DNA from: Fibrobacter sp.
Lineage (GTDB): Bacteria > Fibrobacterota > Fibrobacteria > Fibrobacterales > Fibrobacteraceae
Assembly: GCA_017550445.1 (NCBI GenBank)
Contig: JAFZOV010000093.1
Coordinates: 1-7,232, forward strand
Length of the DNA: 7,232 bases
Direction: 5' to 3'
The translations under genes and the position numbers were made by a program. Below are positions 7,019 to 7,232 of this stretch, piece after piece; positions within the stretch are counted from its first letter, which is position 1, and the number at the start of each line of letters is the position of its first letter. The notes under the pieces are model-generated. The model saw nothing but the letters and a program-made list of their open reading frames with translations, was not told where the DNA came from and did no database searches.

Positions 7019-7060
7019 TTTTCGCTCTTGGCACGCGTTTTGCATAAGGGGTAGCGAAAA
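7019..7060. repeat. Inverted repeat enclosing the glnN sigma-54 promoter
   Basis: TTTTCGCT (7019-7026) and AGCGAAAA (7053-7060) are perfect 8-bp inverted arms, 26 bp apart, that bracket the whole sigma-54 core and cover the predicted start point near 7055. At gltB a shorter pair, TTTTGC and GCAAAA (arms 3571-3576 and 3534-3539), has the same placement. These may be a binding site for a further regulator or part of an extended promoter; function unknown. Confidence 0.5.
7029..7044 (+). promoter_or_regulatory. Sigma-54 promoter of glnN
   Basis: TGGCAC-GCGTT-TTGCA matches the sigma-54 consensus fully and differs from the gltB promoter at one base within the 16-bp core. The -12 GC is at 7042-7043, predicting a start near 7055 and a leader of about 28 nt to the ATG at 7083. 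AGGAG (7072-7076) sits 6 nt before that ATG. Sigma-54 control of a glutamine synthetase gene is well known in other bacteria, which supports a nitrogen response here. Confidence 0.92.
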
Positions 7061-7082
7061 AATTTCAAATTAGGAGATTGCC

Positions 7083-7232
7083 ATGAGCAACGAATACAGA
7101 TTAAAAGCTATCAAGGAAATCGCCAGCGAAAACGCCGGCGCTAACCTCCCCGCAGCACCCGCAAACATCGACTTCTACGGTGAAGACGTCTTCAACGCCG
7201 AGGCCATGCGCGCTTACCTCCCCAAGGACATT
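7083..7232 (+). CDS. glnN: Type III glutamine synthetase (GSIII), first 50 codons only
   Basis: Glutamine synthetase joins ammonium to glutamate with ATP, the first step of GS-GOGAT. Only 50 residues are visible; GSIII proteins are usually about 700 residues, so the catalytic domain lies beyond the window. The stretch FYGEDVFNAEAMRAYLPKDI (31-50) resembles the typical GSIII N-terminal block, in which FGE, VFN, a Met and LPKD recur, and it is unlike the start of type I enzymes. The start is supported by AGGAG at 6-nt spacing. The sigma-54 promoter upstream and the presence of gltB about 3.5 kb away under a near-identical promoter fit nitrogen assimilation. The assignment is from recalled family sequence and would be settled by the rest of the gene. 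Confidence 0.85.
   Translation, partial: MSNEYRLKAIKEIASENAGANLPAAPANIDFYGEDVFNAEAMRAYLPKDI

Noticed and set aside
1..7232. tRNA, rRNA, CRISPR array, insertion sequence, phage or defence genes
   Set aside because: None seen on either strand. All coding space is taken by metabolic, transport and regulatory genes, and no spaced direct repeats or transposase motifs are present.

Overview
The window most likely comes from a Fibrobacter-like bacterium (phylum Fibrobacterota). This is inferred from a type III glutamine synthetase start, base composition near 50% G+C in genes with AT-rich spacers, consistent use of Shine-Dalgarno sites and very clear sigma-54 promoters. No marker gene is present to prove it. 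Every gene looks like ordinary chromosomal housekeeping. I see no mobile element, CRISPR array, rRNA or tRNA.

Layout: (1) 1-3517, minus strand: the first 1172 codons of gltB, the large subunit of glutamate synthase (GOGAT), running off the left edge. (2) 3518-3756: a spacer holding, in minus-strand order, the feoB terminator, two candidate enhancer palindromes, a consensus sigma-54 promoter and the gltB ribosome binding site. (3) 3757-6768, minus strand: a compact three-gene iron operon in the order DtxR-family regulator, feoA, feoB, with a 7-nt gap and then a 1-nt TAATG overlap. (4) 6769-7082: a 314-bp divergent control region. Its left part has a sigma-70-type promoter for the iron operon with three TTAG-N6-CTAA operators on and around it. 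Its right part has two candidate enhancer palindromes and a consensus sigma-54 promoter for the rightward gene. (5) 7083-7232, plus strand: the first 50 codons of a type III glutamine synthetase (glnN).

Two circuits are interleaved. The GS-GOGAT ammonium assimilation pair flanks the iron operon, and each partner has its own near-identical sigma-54 promoter, with similar flanking arms and a similar pair of TTWCA-N5-TGWAA palindromes about 100-150 bp upstream. This suggests joint control by one unidentified sigma-54 activator. The iron operon appears to be autoregulated: its first gene encodes a DtxR-type repressor with an iron-type Cys/Glu/His metal site, and its promoter is covered by repeated palindromes.

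The most interesting material is regulatory rather than a new protein system: the shared sigma-54 module with its candidate activator sites, and the triple operator of the feo promoter.
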